A stretch of 39,091 bases of DNA from Deefgea rivuli DSM 18356 (lineage in GTDB: Bacteria; Pseudomonadota; Gammaproteobacteria; Burkholderiales; Chitinibacteraceae), in assembly GCF_000620145.1 (NCBI RefSeq), contig NZ_JHVM01000012.1:123055-162145 (forward strand), written 5' to 3'. Position numbers and translations under genes: made by a program. The number at the start of each line of letters is the position of its first letter. The first letter of the stretch is position 1. Of the stretch, positions 17,638-26,304 are shown in pieces. The notes under the pieces were generated by a model that ran no database searches, was not told the origin of the DNA, and saw only the letters and a list, made by a program, of their open reading frames with translations.

Positions 17638-19047
17638 CTAAACGCGTAAATCACTGGCGAAATCGGCTTCGGTTTGGGCGATTAATTTCCCTGAGCGGCA
17701 AGCATGGGTAAATTTCTCAAAATCGCGTTCGACTTGATCGGCATATACGGCGCTGTAGCTGCTGATCGCTTTGGCAAACGCGTCGCCTTTACCTAAATAA
17801 CCCGAAATCTCTGGTGCGAGACCGCCGGCTTTGGCGTGCGCACGCGCCAAAACCCAGCCGCATAGTTCGGCATATTCGAGCAAAATTTCGCTGCTATACA
17901 TTTCCACTTCGGGGCTGAGCTTCATATCGCGTAATTGGCGGAAGTAAAAATGTCGCCCCGATGGGCTCGTTGCCCAACCCAGGAAAATATCACTGGCCAC
18001 TTGCATTAAGCGCTGGCCTTCGACAACGCGGCGGCCTTGCTGTTGATACGGCGTGGCGCTGCCGGCGTATTGCGCCAGTACCGACGGGCGCGCTTCTTTG
18101 ATCTGCAAAAACAGCGGCTGTTCATGCACATCAGTGAGCAGCATGACGAGGCAGCGCGTACCCACACTGCCCACGCCGACCACTTTGTAGGCTGTGTCTT
18201 GATATTGATAGCGATTAAGCAGTATTTTCCGGTCGGCCACCATCGTGGTTTGATAATCGCGCATCATTTTGTCGATGCGTTGTTGCCAATCGTCTTGCTG
18301 CAGCCACTGATCGTCGGCATCAAAGAGCATGTGATGGTCTTGCAAATGAAACACCGAAGGCAGGCTGTCTCTGATCCGCCAACCGTCGGCGGTTTTTTCA
18401 GCTAATTTGGGCAGAATGTCTTGATGCGTGCGGCCCTTGGCTTTATGAATTCCGCGCTCGATCCTTTGCCGCGTGGCGGTAGATTCTGCGTGGGCTAATA
18501 GCGTTTCAAAGCTAATTTTTTCATACCAAATATCCAACTCGCCCATTAGGGTATAGCGCTGCATGTGTTTTTGGTAGCTGGCTGCAACAATATACGCCGC
18601 TTCTTTGCCAATTTTATCGCCATGATTTAAATGCCGTGCCGCCACCATAAAACTGGCCGCCAAGCGTTTGATATCCCATTCCCAAGGCCCGGGATGCGTT
18701 TCGTCAAAATCATTAATCCCAAACAGCAGTGTGCGTTCTGGCGAGGCAAAACCGCCGAAATTCATCAAATGGCAATCGCCGCAAATCTGCTGGCGCAAGC
18801 CACTGATCGGCGTGCTGGCCAGATCATGGGCTTGCAATAGCGCCGTGCCGCGATAAAACGCAAACGGTGAAGCGAGCATTCGCCCGTAACGCAGCGGCAC
18901 CAAACGCGGCAAACGACCCTCGGACGATTGCATCAGCAAATCAATCGGATCGCGCTGGTGCTGCGCTTGCTCGGCATGGCTTTTGCGTGAGCAGGTATCG
19001 CGCAGTGCGCGGCCACGTTGTTGGCGTTCTTGAAGTCGGCTGGTCAT
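17638..19047 (-). CDS. DUF2252 family protein (kinase-like fold)
   Basis: A 469-aa DUF2252 protein. ATG at 19047 is chosen because AAGGA precedes it; the frame is open to 19101. Visible motifs are GDCHLMNFG (90-98) and INDFDETHPGPWEWDIKRL (111-129), which look like the catalytic loop and metal-binding Asp of phosphotransferases of the protein-kinase-like clan. GVGSVGTRC (291-299) and LQIKEA with K317 look like the glycine loop and ATP-lysine. The two sets are in reversed order compared with ordinary kinases. Substrate unknown. No operon partner is evident. Confidence 0.88.
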   Translation of the reverse strand: MTSRLQERQQRGRALRDTCSRKSHAEQAQHQRDPIDLLMQSSEGRLPRLVPLRYGRMLASPFAFYRGTALLQAHDLASTPISGLRQQICGDCHLMNFGGFASPERTLLFGINDFDETHPGPWEWDIKRLAASFMVAARHLNHGDKIGKEAAYIVAASYQKHMQRYTLMGELDIWYEKISFETLLAHAESTATRQRIERGIHKAKGRTHQDILPKLAEKTADGWRIRDSLPSVFHLQDHHMLFDADDQWLQQDDWQQRIDKMMRDYQTTMVADRKILLNRYQYQDTAYKVVGVGSVGTRCLVMLLTDVHEQPLFLQIKEARPSVLAQYAGSATPYQQQGRRVVEGQRLMQVASDIFLGWATSPSGRHFYFRQLRDMKLSPEVEMYSSEILLEYAELCGWVLARAHAKAGGLAPEISGYLGKGDAFAKAISSYSAVYADQVERDFEKFTHACRSGKLIAQTEADFASDLRV

Positions 19048-19226
19048 TGGGAAATCCTTTCTGGCGTATGGGGCGCGAATCCGTCGCGGAATCAATTTCA
19101 TTTTTGCAGTTTTTTCTTAAACCGCTGTGCTTTTCTGCAATTTGGTTTTTGCACTACTTTAGTACTTGATAATCGGCCTATTCACCCACAAATAATACGG
19201 GTAAGCTACTGAGCAATTAATTTTAT

Positions 19227-19252
19227 AACCCAGCTTAGATAGCTGGGTTTTT
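19227..19252 (+). terminator. Terminator-like hairpin in the 5' leader of the PPIase gene
   Basis: Stem AACCCAGCT/AGCTGGGTT with a 5-nt loop, followed by TTTTT, ending only 22 bp before the ATG. It has the form of an intrinsic terminator but has no gene upstream on the same strand. It may be an attenuator or the end of a small RNA. Confidence 0.65.
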
Positions 19253-19274
19253 CATGACCAATAGGATTTAAATC

Positions 19275-20006
19275 ATGGCAATTATCGTAAACGGCGTTGA
19301 AATTAGCGAAGCATTGATCGAAGGCGAATTGGCGCAACACGCCGAGGCAGAAAGCCCACGCGATGCAGCAATCCAAGAATTAATCTTGCGCGAACTGCTG
19401 TTGCAAACCGCAAAACAACAAGGCGTGACTGCGCCAACAACTGAAGAAATCATCGGCACTTTGCTAGAAGCTGCAATCCCAGTTGAAGAAGCTGATGAAG
19501 CCGCTTGCCGTGATTTCTACGACAACAACCCAGAAAGTTTTACCAAAGGCGAAATGGCCTCAGCGAACCACATCTTGTTCCCATTAGGTGAAGGCTTGGC
19601 GGGCAGCTTGGCGAAAGCGAAAGCCGAAGGCGTATTGGCCGATGTGATTGCGAATCCAAACAAATTTGCTGATTTGGCTAAAGAGCATTCGACTTGCCCA
19701 TCAAGCGCGCAAGGTGGCAGCTTGGGTCAATTTGGCCGTGGTCAAATGGTGCCAGAATTTGAAGCCGCGATTTTCTCCACAGAAGCGGGCGTGATTGTGC
19801 CGACTTTGGTTGAAACACAATTCGGTTACCACATCATCCAAGTGACTGAGCGCAGTGCTGGCGAATCGGTGAGCTTTGAAGAAGTGCAAGAGCGCCTGCA
19901 AGCCTTCTTGACTGATATGGCTGGCCGTAAAGCAATGCATGATTACCTCGGTAAATTGGTAACGAGCGCCAAAATCGAAGGTTACGCTTTGCCAGCAATG
20001 GCTTAA
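19275..20006 (+). CDS. Parvulin-type peptidyl-prolyl cis-trans isomerase
   Basis: A 243-aa protein with a helical N-terminal region (VNGVEISEALIEGEL...) and a parvulin domain from about residue 95: ASANHILFPLGEG, FADLAKEHSTCPSSAQGGSLGQFGRGQMVPEFEAAIF, and TQFGYHIIQV. No signal peptide is visible, so it is probably cytoplasmic, unlike SurA or PpiD, and resembles NifM/PpiC-type stand-alone enzymes. AGGAT lies upstream of the ATG. A terminator follows 40 bp after the stop. Confidence 0.92.
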   Translation: MAIIVNGVEISEALIEGELAQHAEAESPRDAAIQELILRELLLQTAKQQGVTAPTTEEIIGTLLEAAIPVEEADEAACRDFYDNNPESFTKGEMASANHILFPLGEGLAGSLAKAKAEGVLADVIANPNKFADLAKEHSTCPSSAQGGSLGQFGRGQMVPEFEAAIFSTEAGVIVPTLVETQFGYHIIQVTERSAGESVSFEEVQERLQAFLTDMAGRKAMHDYLGKLVTSAKIEGYALPAMA

Positions 20007-20044
20007 GTTCTGCTAGTGCAGCGCCGTTCATCGGCCAAGTAAGC

Positions 20045-20077
20045 AAAAAAAGCCAGATGCTCAATCTGGCTTTTTTT
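20045..20077. terminator. Terminator after the PPIase gene (AGCCAGAT stem)
   Basis: Stem AGCCAGAT/ATCTGGCT flanked by A6 and T7. The stem matches those of the terminators at 21531 and 26262. Confidence 0.92.
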
Positions 20078-20097
20078 ATTACAAATCAAGGTGCTAG

Positions 20098-20116
20098 GTA
20101 TCACAGAAAGTGATAC
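20098..20116. promoter_or_regulatory. Perfect inverted repeat upstream of the Ere-like gene
   Basis: GTATCAC-AGAAA-GTGATAC, 7-bp perfect arms with a 5-nt centre, 84 bp before the start codon. It could be an operator or a small hairpin; no cognate regulator is apparent. Confidence 0.4.
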
Positions 20117-20199
20117 TTGCTGTGTGCCACCTCCTATGGTGACGAGGCATTTTCGATTATCATCAGCCTTACTGATGTGGTTAACTTGAGGAAAAAACT

Positions 20200-21516
20200 A
20201 TGCGTAGTCTTATTATTGTTGGCTTACTTGGATTGGGTCTGGTGGCCTGTGGTGAGAAAAATGCCAATCCAGATGCTGCGGATAAAAACGCGAGTGTGAG
20301 TGCCGATGCGACTGCGAATTTGCAGCAGTGGTTGAGCAAATCAGCGCAGCCGTTGACCGCGCTTGATGTGGCGCAAGCGAGCGATACGCATGATCTCGAT
20401 GCTTTTGGTGCCGCGCTGGGTAATGCGCGCGTGGTGGTTTTGAATGAAGAAACGTATGCCGATAAAAACGCCTATGAGTTGATGAATCGTTTGGTGCAAT
20501 ACCTGCATCAGTACAAAGATTTTGATGTGTTGCTGATTGAAAGTGCGATGTTTGATGTAGAAGGTGTTTGGCGCAGCGCGGTGGATAAAAATGCCAGCGT
20601 GGTGGAATTAGCACCGGGCCGCGTGTTTTATATGTATTCGCAAACGGATGCCAGCCGTAAAGCTTTGGCGTATTTGGATGAAGCGCGTAAAACTGAGCGC
20701 CCGCTGACTTTGGCCGGTTTTGATATTCCGTTGGCGGGCTCGACGTCGATTAAGGAATTATTGCCAGCGCTGACGCAATATCTACAGAACAAAGGCTCAA
20801 AAATTCCAGCGCAAGCCAATTGGGCCGAGTTTCGCCAAGTCGCGCAGCGCGCGATTGAACTCAATAGCCAAGGCATGGATTTAACGCAATTTAATCAAGT
20901 GAGTACGCAGCTTAAAGCCGAGCTATGCCAAGACACCACGCCTGCCAGCGTGGCGACATTGCGCGAATCGGCGGGCTGGTGGTGCCAACAAGTAAAAAGC
21001 ATCGCCGCTGGTGTGGGCCGTCAACAGCATACTGATGACGTGAATTACGATCAACGCAATCCAGTGCTGGCCGACAATGTGCAATGGCTCTTGGATAATG
21101 CATTTGCAGGCAAAAAAGTGATTGTATGGACTAACGCATCGCACGGTTTACCGCAAGTGAGTGGTGTTGATCCAGAGACGAAACAGCCGATTTACAGCAT
21201 GGGCTGGCATCTGCAGCAGCGTTTGGGTGAGAAGATTTATAATGTGAAAATCGCTGCACTCGGTGGGCAAACTAATAAGTATTGGGATACAGGCGTTCAG
21301 GATGTTGTCGTTGCGCCTAATACCCTTGAGTCTTTACTCAAAAAGCTGGATTTAAAACAAGGCTTTGTGCATGCACCGACTGATCCGGTGTTGCTGAGCC
21401 AATTTGCCCAGCTCAAGCAGCCCGCCGTGTTTGGCAAAGACTACCAAGGCGTATTTTTCTACCCGCAAGCCGAGCCTGCATTACAAGGTGCCCACGCGAT
21501 GGTGCCTTTGCCGTAA
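20200..21516 (+). CDS. Erythromycin-esterase-like lipoprotein lacking the catalytic histidine
   Basis: A 438-aa lipoprotein: signal peptide with lipobox LVAC (Cys17), then an Ere-family core. The segment VVVLNEETYADKNAYELMNRLVQYL (residues ~78-102) aligns with the family's GE-x-x-HG motif, but the catalytic His is replaced (NEETYAD). IESAMFD (Glu114), QRNPVLADNVQWLLD and VIVWTNASHG correspond to later family motifs. Catalysis on macrolides is therefore unlikely. It may bind or modify another ligand in the periplasm. GAGG precedes the ATG; terminators bracket the gene, so it is monocistronic. Confidence 0.75.
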   Translation: MRSLIIVGLLGLGLVACGEKNANPDAADKNASVSADATANLQQWLSKSAQPLTALDVAQASDTHDLDAFGAALGNARVVVLNEETYADKNAYELMNRLVQYLHQYKDFDVLLIESAMFDVEGVWRSAVDKNASVVELAPGRVFYMYSQTDASRKALAYLDEARKTERPLTLAGFDIPLAGSTSIKELLPALTQYLQNKGSKIPAQANWAEFRQVAQRAIELNSQGMDLTQFNQVSTQLKAELCQDTTPASVATLRESAGWWCQQVKSIAAGVGRQQHTDDVNYDQRNPVLADNVQWLLDNAFAGKKVIVWTNASHGLPQVSGVDPETKQPIYSMGWHLQQRLGEKIYNVKIAALGGQTNKYWDTGVQDVVVAPNTLESLLKKLDLKQGFVHAPTDPVLLSQFAQLKQPAVFGKDYQGVFFYPQAEPALQGAHAMVPLP

Positions 21517-21530
21517 TCGGATGGGTATTG

Positions 21531-21562
21531 AAAAAGCCAGATCATTTGATCTGGCTTTTTTT
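21531..21562. terminator. Terminator after the Ere-like gene (AGCCAGATC stem)
   Basis: Stem AGCCAGATC/GATCTGGCT, loop ATTT, with A5 before and T7 after, 15 bp after the stop codon. Confidence 0.93.
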
Positions 21563-21763
21563 ATATGGCAATTAAGTTGTTCTCAGGGATTGCTTTGCGG
21601 CCTTAATAATCCAGTTTTGGGTGAGTGGCGGTAAGTTCTCAATACCACATTGGACAATAATATTAAGATTACTTAATTACATCATGGACTTGTTAATTTT
21701 TTACTTAACTTTGGCTTATTTGCGGTGTAAATTAAATATTCCTATTCTTAGTCGAGGTTAGCC

Positions 21764-22867
21764 ATGTTTCATGTTGATATCCCAAGCCGTGAAGAATTTC
21801 TATGGTTGTCTGATGTTCGTGCCGATGCGTGTGTTTCGATTTATTTAGAAACCTCACCGCTACGTGATAAGTCAGAAGCCAGTCAAATTCAGTTGGGTAA
21901 TCTCATCGATCAGGCATTGCAACAATTAGCAGATATCAATTTCGATAAGCGCCGTTTGGCTTTGCTTGAAGAAGAACTTTATTCGGTACTGGAAGATGAA
22001 ACATTCTGGTTGCTGCAAGCCAATAGCTTGGCCATCTTGGCTACACCAGATCACATCAGTACTTACCGTTTGGCCAATGTGCTATCGAATCAAGTTGAAG
22101 TGAGCGAGCGTTTTTATCTGAAACCGCTGTTGCGTGCTTTGACTTTCCCGCACTCTGCCTATGTGTTGGCCTTGTCGGAAAATGAAGTTCGCATTATTGA
22201 ATGCTTCGCAGATGCGCCTGCCGAAGTGGTTAGCGTTGCGGATCTACCGAAAGATGCGACCAGCGCTGTCGGTATGTCTTCATTACGTGCACGTAAATTT
22301 GATGGCGTGCATGAAAAAGTTCGCCTCGCGCAATTCACGCGCAAAATCGATCAGGCGCTACGTCCTGTGTTTGCTGGCCACAATGCGCCCTTGATTTTAG
22401 TGAGCGCTGAGCCATTAGCATCGATCTACCGTGCGACGAATACGCTGCCGAACTTGGTGAAAGAAACGCTCTTTATGAACGCCGAGCACATTGGCGTAGC
22501 TGACTTGGTAACGAAAGTTCGCCCGATTTTAGATAATCTCTATCAAGCTCAGCTCGATGCATTGAAACCGGTATTTGAATCGCGCGCAGGTGAGCGCCGC
22601 GTGACGCAAGATCTATCTGATGCCGCAAAAGCCGCGACGCACGGTGCGATTGATTTGTTGTTGATCGATATTGAACAATCCGTGCCAGGCACGATTGATG
22701 AGCAAGGCAATCTGACCTTGGCCGATCAAGCCAGCGCGCTGAGCTATGGCGTGATTGATGAAATCGCTAAGCGCGCACTTGCCACTGGAGCCCGTGTATT
22801 GGCAGTTCGCCAAGCCGATCTACCTGCTGGTGCTGCACTGAACGCGGTATTGCGCTACTCACTGTAA
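21764..22867 (+). CDS. Bacterial archaeo-eukaryotic release-factor-like protein (baeRF)
   Basis: A 367-aa soluble protein. The opening DACVSIYLETSPLRDKSEASQIQLGNLIDQA, the mid-region FYLKPLLRALTFPHSAYVLALSENEVRIIE and the C-terminal DLLLIDIEQSVPG...GARVLAVRQADLPAGAALNAVLRYSL fit the bacterial eRF1/Pelota-like (baeRF) group. From comparative genomics, members of this group are proposed to act at ribosomes under stress; I do not know of a proven function for this subgroup. GAGG precedes the ATG. The gene stands alone with its own terminator. Confidence 0.65.
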   Translation: MFHVDIPSREEFLWLSDVRADACVSIYLETSPLRDKSEASQIQLGNLIDQALQQLADINFDKRRLALLEEELYSVLEDETFWLLQANSLAILATPDHISTYRLANVLSNQVEVSERFYLKPLLRALTFPHSAYVLALSENEVRIIECFADAPAEVVSVADLPKDATSAVGMSSLRARKFDGVHEKVRLAQFTRKIDQALRPVFAGHNAPLILVSAEPLASIYRATNTLPNLVKETLFMNAEHIGVADLVTKVRPILDNLYQAQLDALKPVFESRAGERRVTQDLSDAAKAATHGAIDLLLIDIEQSVPGTIDEQGNLTLADQASALSYGVIDEIAKRALATGARVLAVRQADLPAGAALNAVLRYSL

Positions 22868-22885
22868 AATGAGTTTTGAAATTTA

Positions 22886-22923
22886 AAAACCCGAATCGCT
22901 ATCACGGCGATTCGGGTTTTTTT
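22886..22923. terminator. Terminator after the baeRF gene
   Basis: Stem AAAACCCGAATCGC/GCGATTCGGGTTTT with T7, 19 bp after the stop codon. Confidence 0.95.
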
Positions 22924-23062
22924 ATGAACCTAGAATACTGAATTGATTGCAATCATATTGCACTAATCGATTCGCCTTGGCTGAAAGGCCTATTTATGTT
23001 GCGCTGCTATGGGCAAATTTAGATAAACATCATTTAATGCACAAATGCACCGCGTGCCACTT

Positions 23063-23068
23063 TATAAT
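23063..23068 (+). promoter_or_regulatory. Candidate -10 box for the DUF3302 operon
   Basis: A perfect TATAAT lies 59 bp before the start codon. The -35 region is poor, so the call is tentative. Confidence 0.35.
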
Positions 23069-23127
23069 CCGCAGTACTTGATTTGGCCCGTTTTGCATAT
23101 CGCCAAATCCCCTGATAAGGAGATGCA

Positions 23128-23637
23128 ATGAAAACACTCAAAAAAAATGGTCTGGCGCTGGCTGCGTTGCTGGCCAGCCTATTGCCTAGCCAAGCTTGGG
23201 CTTTTGCCCCTGGCATGGAAGAAAAAATCGCCGATGTCATGGTTTGGTTTGTGATTATTTTGGTGCCTATTGCGCTGATTTATCTATTTTGGAAAGTTCA
23301 CGTACTGCCTGAAGTTTTTGCCGAAAAACACCATCATCCGCAAAAGCATGGGATTCAAGTTGTTTGTTTACTCTCGCTCTTATTTGGCGGTTTACTGTGG
23401 CCTATTGCGTGGCTATGGGCATTTACCAGACCTGTCGGTTACAAAATTGCCTACGGCACCGATAAACATGACGATTATTTCTTGAAGCCGGATGGCGAGC
23501 ACGCGGATAAGCCGATGGATCTCGCTGTGGTGGATGATGAAATGATGCTATTGAAAGAAAAGCTTGAAGGCCTCAGCCAGAAGCGCGAAGTGATTGTGCG
23601 CAACCAGCAAGCCGCTGCGGAGAAAAACGATGCTTGA
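23128..23637 (+). CDS. yiaW: DUF3302 membrane protein (YiaW-like)
   Basis: A 169-aa protein with a cleavable-looking signal (…PSQAWA, residue 25), a membrane helix around 37-57, a second around 77-98, and an acidic-to-helical C-terminal tail. Combination with the overlapping HlyD-type gene is that of the E. coli yiaW-yiaV pair. Function unknown; presumably an inner-membrane partner of the adaptor. A strong AAGGAG lies before the ATG. Confidence 0.8.
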   Translation: MKTLKKNGLALAALLASLLPSQAWAFAPGMEEKIADVMVWFVIILVPIALIYLFWKVHVLPEVFAEKHHHPQKHGIQVVCLLSLLFGGLLWPIAWLWAFTRPVGYKIAYGTDKHDDYFLKPDGEHADKPMDLAVVDDEMMLLKEKLEGLSQKREVIVRNQQAAAEKNDA

Positions 23638-24781
23638 ACTTATTATTGGTGGTTACTGCGGCCTGGTTTGGCTGATTTTTATTAAGCTCAAATGGTTGCC
23701 ATGGAATATCAAAACCCAAGTTGGCGCGGCTACAGGTGCCATTCTATTGGCAGCGACGATTATTTTTACGATTAATGTCGTGTCACCGTCGTCGAGCGAT
23801 GTACGGGTGATGAACTTTGTCGCAGAAATTGTGCCGCGTGTGCCAGGGACGGTAACGCGGGTGGCTGTCGAAGGCAATACGATGATCAAAAAAGGCGATG
23901 TTTTACTGGAAATTGATAACACGCCTTATCGTTTGAGAGTGAAAGAACTACAAGCCAAGCTGGCTGATGCAACCGCTTCGGCAAAAACACTTTGGCAAGA
24001 TTTAGATAATGCCAAAAGCAATACCAGTGCCGCGCAAGCGCAGCTCGATTTAATGAAAAAACGTTTGGCGCAAGCGGCCGAATTAGCCAAAGCCGGTGCG
24101 GGCAATCAATTTGATGTGGAAAATTTTGCCACTGAAGTGAAAAAAGCCGAATCGGCAGTCGCCAGTGCAAAAACAGCCGAAGTCAAAGTAACGACCAAAC
24201 TCGAAGGCGTTGTCGGCCCCGATCTGGCTAGCGTGGCGCAAATCAAAGCGCAATTAGAAGCAGCACAGTACGACCTCGATTCCACAGTGATTCGTGCACC
24301 AGCCGATGGCTATGCCGTCAATGTGGCGGTGCGCCCAGGTAATTATCTGGTCGCAATGCCATTCAAGCCTGCAATGAGTTTCGTTGAGCATGAGCAGCGT
24401 ATTCTGGCGTTTTTTGCGCAAAATGAGCTGCGCTATGTGAAGCCGGGTGATAAAGCCGAAGTTGCGTTGAAAACCTTACCCGGTGAGCTGGTGTTTGCTA
24501 AAGTCGATTCGATTGTTTGGGCGACTGGGCAGGGACAATTGGTGCAATCGGGGGTGATTCCGAATGCACCGTCAGAAATGCTTCACGCACCACTGGCGCA
24601 AAAATTTGCCGTTAAGCTGGTTCCGGTGGCGAAAGAGGGCGAAAAACTGCCATTTATCCCGATGGGCTCACGCGGTGGTGGCGCTGTCTATACCGAGAAA
24701 CTTGCTGCGCTGCATTTGCTGCGTATGGTGATGATTCGTGCTCAGTCGCTGGTGAATTACCTCGTGCTGAAATTACACTAA
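23630..24781 (+). CDS. yiaV: HlyD-family membrane-fusion (adaptor) protein, YiaV-like
   Basis: A 383-aa protein starting MLELIIGGYCGLVWLIFIKLK; the ATG at 23630 overlaps the DUF3302 gene by 8 bp. Two N-terminal hydrophobic helices (about 1-18 and 32-50) precede a lipoyl/barrel-sandwich half-motif (VPGTVTRVAVEGNTMIKKGDVLLEID), a long alpha-hairpin with heptad pattern (about 85-190), and the second half-motif STVIRAPADGYAVNVAVRPGNY. It should bridge an inner-membrane component to the outer-membrane channel encoded next. No pump gene is present. Confidence 0.9.
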   Translation: MLELIIGGYCGLVWLIFIKLKWLPWNIKTQVGAATGAILLAATIIFTINVVSPSSSDVRVMNFVAEIVPRVPGTVTRVAVEGNTMIKKGDVLLEIDNTPYRLRVKELQAKLADATASAKTLWQDLDNAKSNTSAAQAQLDLMKKRLAQAAELAKAGAGNQFDVENFATEVKKAESAVASAKTAEVKVTTKLEGVVGPDLASVAQIKAQLEAAQYDLDSTVIRAPADGYAVNVAVRPGNYLVAMPFKPAMSFVEHEQRILAFFAQNELRYVKPGDKAEVALKTLPGELVFAKVDSIVWATGQGQLVQSGVIPNAPSEMLHAPLAQKFAVKLVPVAKEGEKLPFIPMGSRGGGAVYTEKLAALHLLRMVMIRAQSLVNYLVLKLH

Positions 24782-24790
24782 GGAGGGTGA

Positions 24791-26176
24791 ATGTTTAAAT
24801 TACGCACTTCACTCATGGCGCTGCTGGGGGCTGGTATTTTGCTCGGTTGCGCCGTGGCTACGCCGCCTAGTCAGCATGAATTAATGCCCTTGGCGCTGGG
24901 TAAAACCAGCGTGCCAGCGCAGTGGCGTTACAGCCAAACGCCGGGGCAATTTGATGCCGAAGCGCTGGGTTTTACGCCAGATGCCGCGCTTAAAGCACTG
25001 ATTGCCGAAGCACAGCTTTACAATGCCGATCTGCGAATTGCTGGCGCGCGCATCGATCAGTCTCGCGCTGCGCTTAAAGCAGCGGGCGGCCCAATGTTGC
25101 CGAGTTTGGGCATTGGGGCGCAAACGGGTGATTCGGCGATTCCGACTTCCAGCATGAGCACGACTGGGATTGGCGTCATCGCCGCTTGGGAAGTCGATCT
25201 GTGGGGGCGTCTGCATTCCGAAGAAGCCGCTGCAGATGCGCGTTTTAAAGCCAGCGAACTGGATTTGCAATACAGCCAACAAGCCATCGCAGCGGCCGTT
25301 ACGCGAGCATGGATTGCCACCACAGAAGCCACGCAGCAGCTGGCCTTTGCCAAGCAAATGCAGCAGATGGCCGAAAAGCAAGTGCAGCTGATCCAAACTG
25401 GGCAAAAAGTGGGCCGCAATACCGCGCAAGATGTAGCACTGAGCGAAGCGGGTGCGGCACTGTATCGCAATCAGGTGGCGGCTAATGAGCAGGCCTTAAA
25501 CCAGCTGCAACGCAGTCTGGAAGTCTTGCTCGGGCGCTATCCTGCTGCTGAAGTCACTGCGGCCGCCACTTTGCCGGTCGCCAGTATGGCGCTGCCAGCC
25601 GGAATTCCTTCCGAGCTGATGACACGTCGTCCGGATGTACTGGCCGCCGAGCAACGCTTTCGTGCGGCATTTCAAGATGTTGAAGTTGCTAAACGCGCTC
25701 GGCTACCCTCGCTGAAATTAAGCGGCGGCGTGGCGTATATCGAAGATTCGGTTGTGGTGCTGGATCCTAGCCTGAAAAATCCACTTTGGGCGCTGACCGG
25801 CCAATTGCTGGCACCGATTTTCACTGGCGGCTTATTAGAAGCCCAAGTTGAAGCCAAAAATGCCAGACAGCAAGAAGCCATCGCGCAGTACAGCAAAACG
25901 GCGATCACTGCATTTAACGAAGTGGAGGGCGCATTAGCCGCCGAGCGCAGCCTGCAAAAGCGCCAACTGGCGTTGGAAAGCCAAACCGCGCAATTGAAAA
26001 AATCGCTGGTTTACGCGCAAGTGCAGCAAAAAGTGGGTAAAGGCGATTTGTATCAAGTGCTGCAACAGCAACTCAATTTAGCCAGCGCACAAGCCAACTT
26101 ATTGCACCTGCAAAGCGAGCGCCTCAGCAATCGTGTGAATTTGCATCAGGCTTTAGGTGGGCACTTCCCTGAGTAA
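24791..26176 (+). CDS. Outer-membrane efflux lipoprotein (NodT/OprM type, TolC superfamily)
   Basis: A 461-aa lipoprotein with lipobox LLGC (Cys20). It shows the two OEP repeats of this family: DLRIAGARIDQSRAALKAAGGPMLPSL and WEVDLWGRL in the first half, RRPDVLAAEQRFRAAFQDVEVAKRARLPSL and GGLLEAQVEAKNARQQEA in the second. It would form a trimeric channel through the outer membrane and periplasm. The gap to the adaptor gene is 9 bp with an AGGAGG site, so the three genes form one operon. Confidence 0.94.
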   Translation: MFKLRTSLMALLGAGILLGCAVATPPSQHELMPLALGKTSVPAQWRYSQTPGQFDAEALGFTPDAALKALIAEAQLYNADLRIAGARIDQSRAALKAAGGPMLPSLGIGAQTGDSAIPTSSMSTTGIGVIAAWEVDLWGRLHSEEAAADARFKASELDLQYSQQAIAAAVTRAWIATTEATQQLAFAKQMQQMAEKQVQLIQTGQKVGRNTAQDVALSEAGAALYRNQVAANEQALNQLQRSLEVLLGRYPAAEVTAAATLPVASMALPAGIPSELMTRRPDVLAAEQRFRAAFQDVEVAKRARLPSLKLSGGVAYIEDSVVVLDPSLKNPLWALTGQLLAPIFTGGLLEAQVEAKNARQQEAIAQYSKTAITAFNEVEGALAAERSLQKRQLALESQTAQLKKSLVYAQVQQKVGKGDLYQVLQQQLNLASAQANLLHLQSERLSNRVNLHQALGGHFPE

Positions 26177-26261
26177 TTTTTCATGGATAGTATTTAGCGA
26201 TTGCAGTGGGACTGAAGATGATTACCTATTCAGTTTGAATAAAGCGGTTGTTAGATGAAAT

Positions 26262-26291
26262 AAAAGCCAGATCGGAAGATCTGGCTTTTTT
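26262..26291. terminator. Terminator after the efflux operon (AGCCAGATC stem)
   Basis: Stem AGCCAGATC/GATCTGGCT, loop GGAA, A4 before and T6 after; the stem is identical to that at 21531-21562. Confidence 0.93.
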
Positions 26292-26304
26292 GTTTTGTAA
26301 TGTA

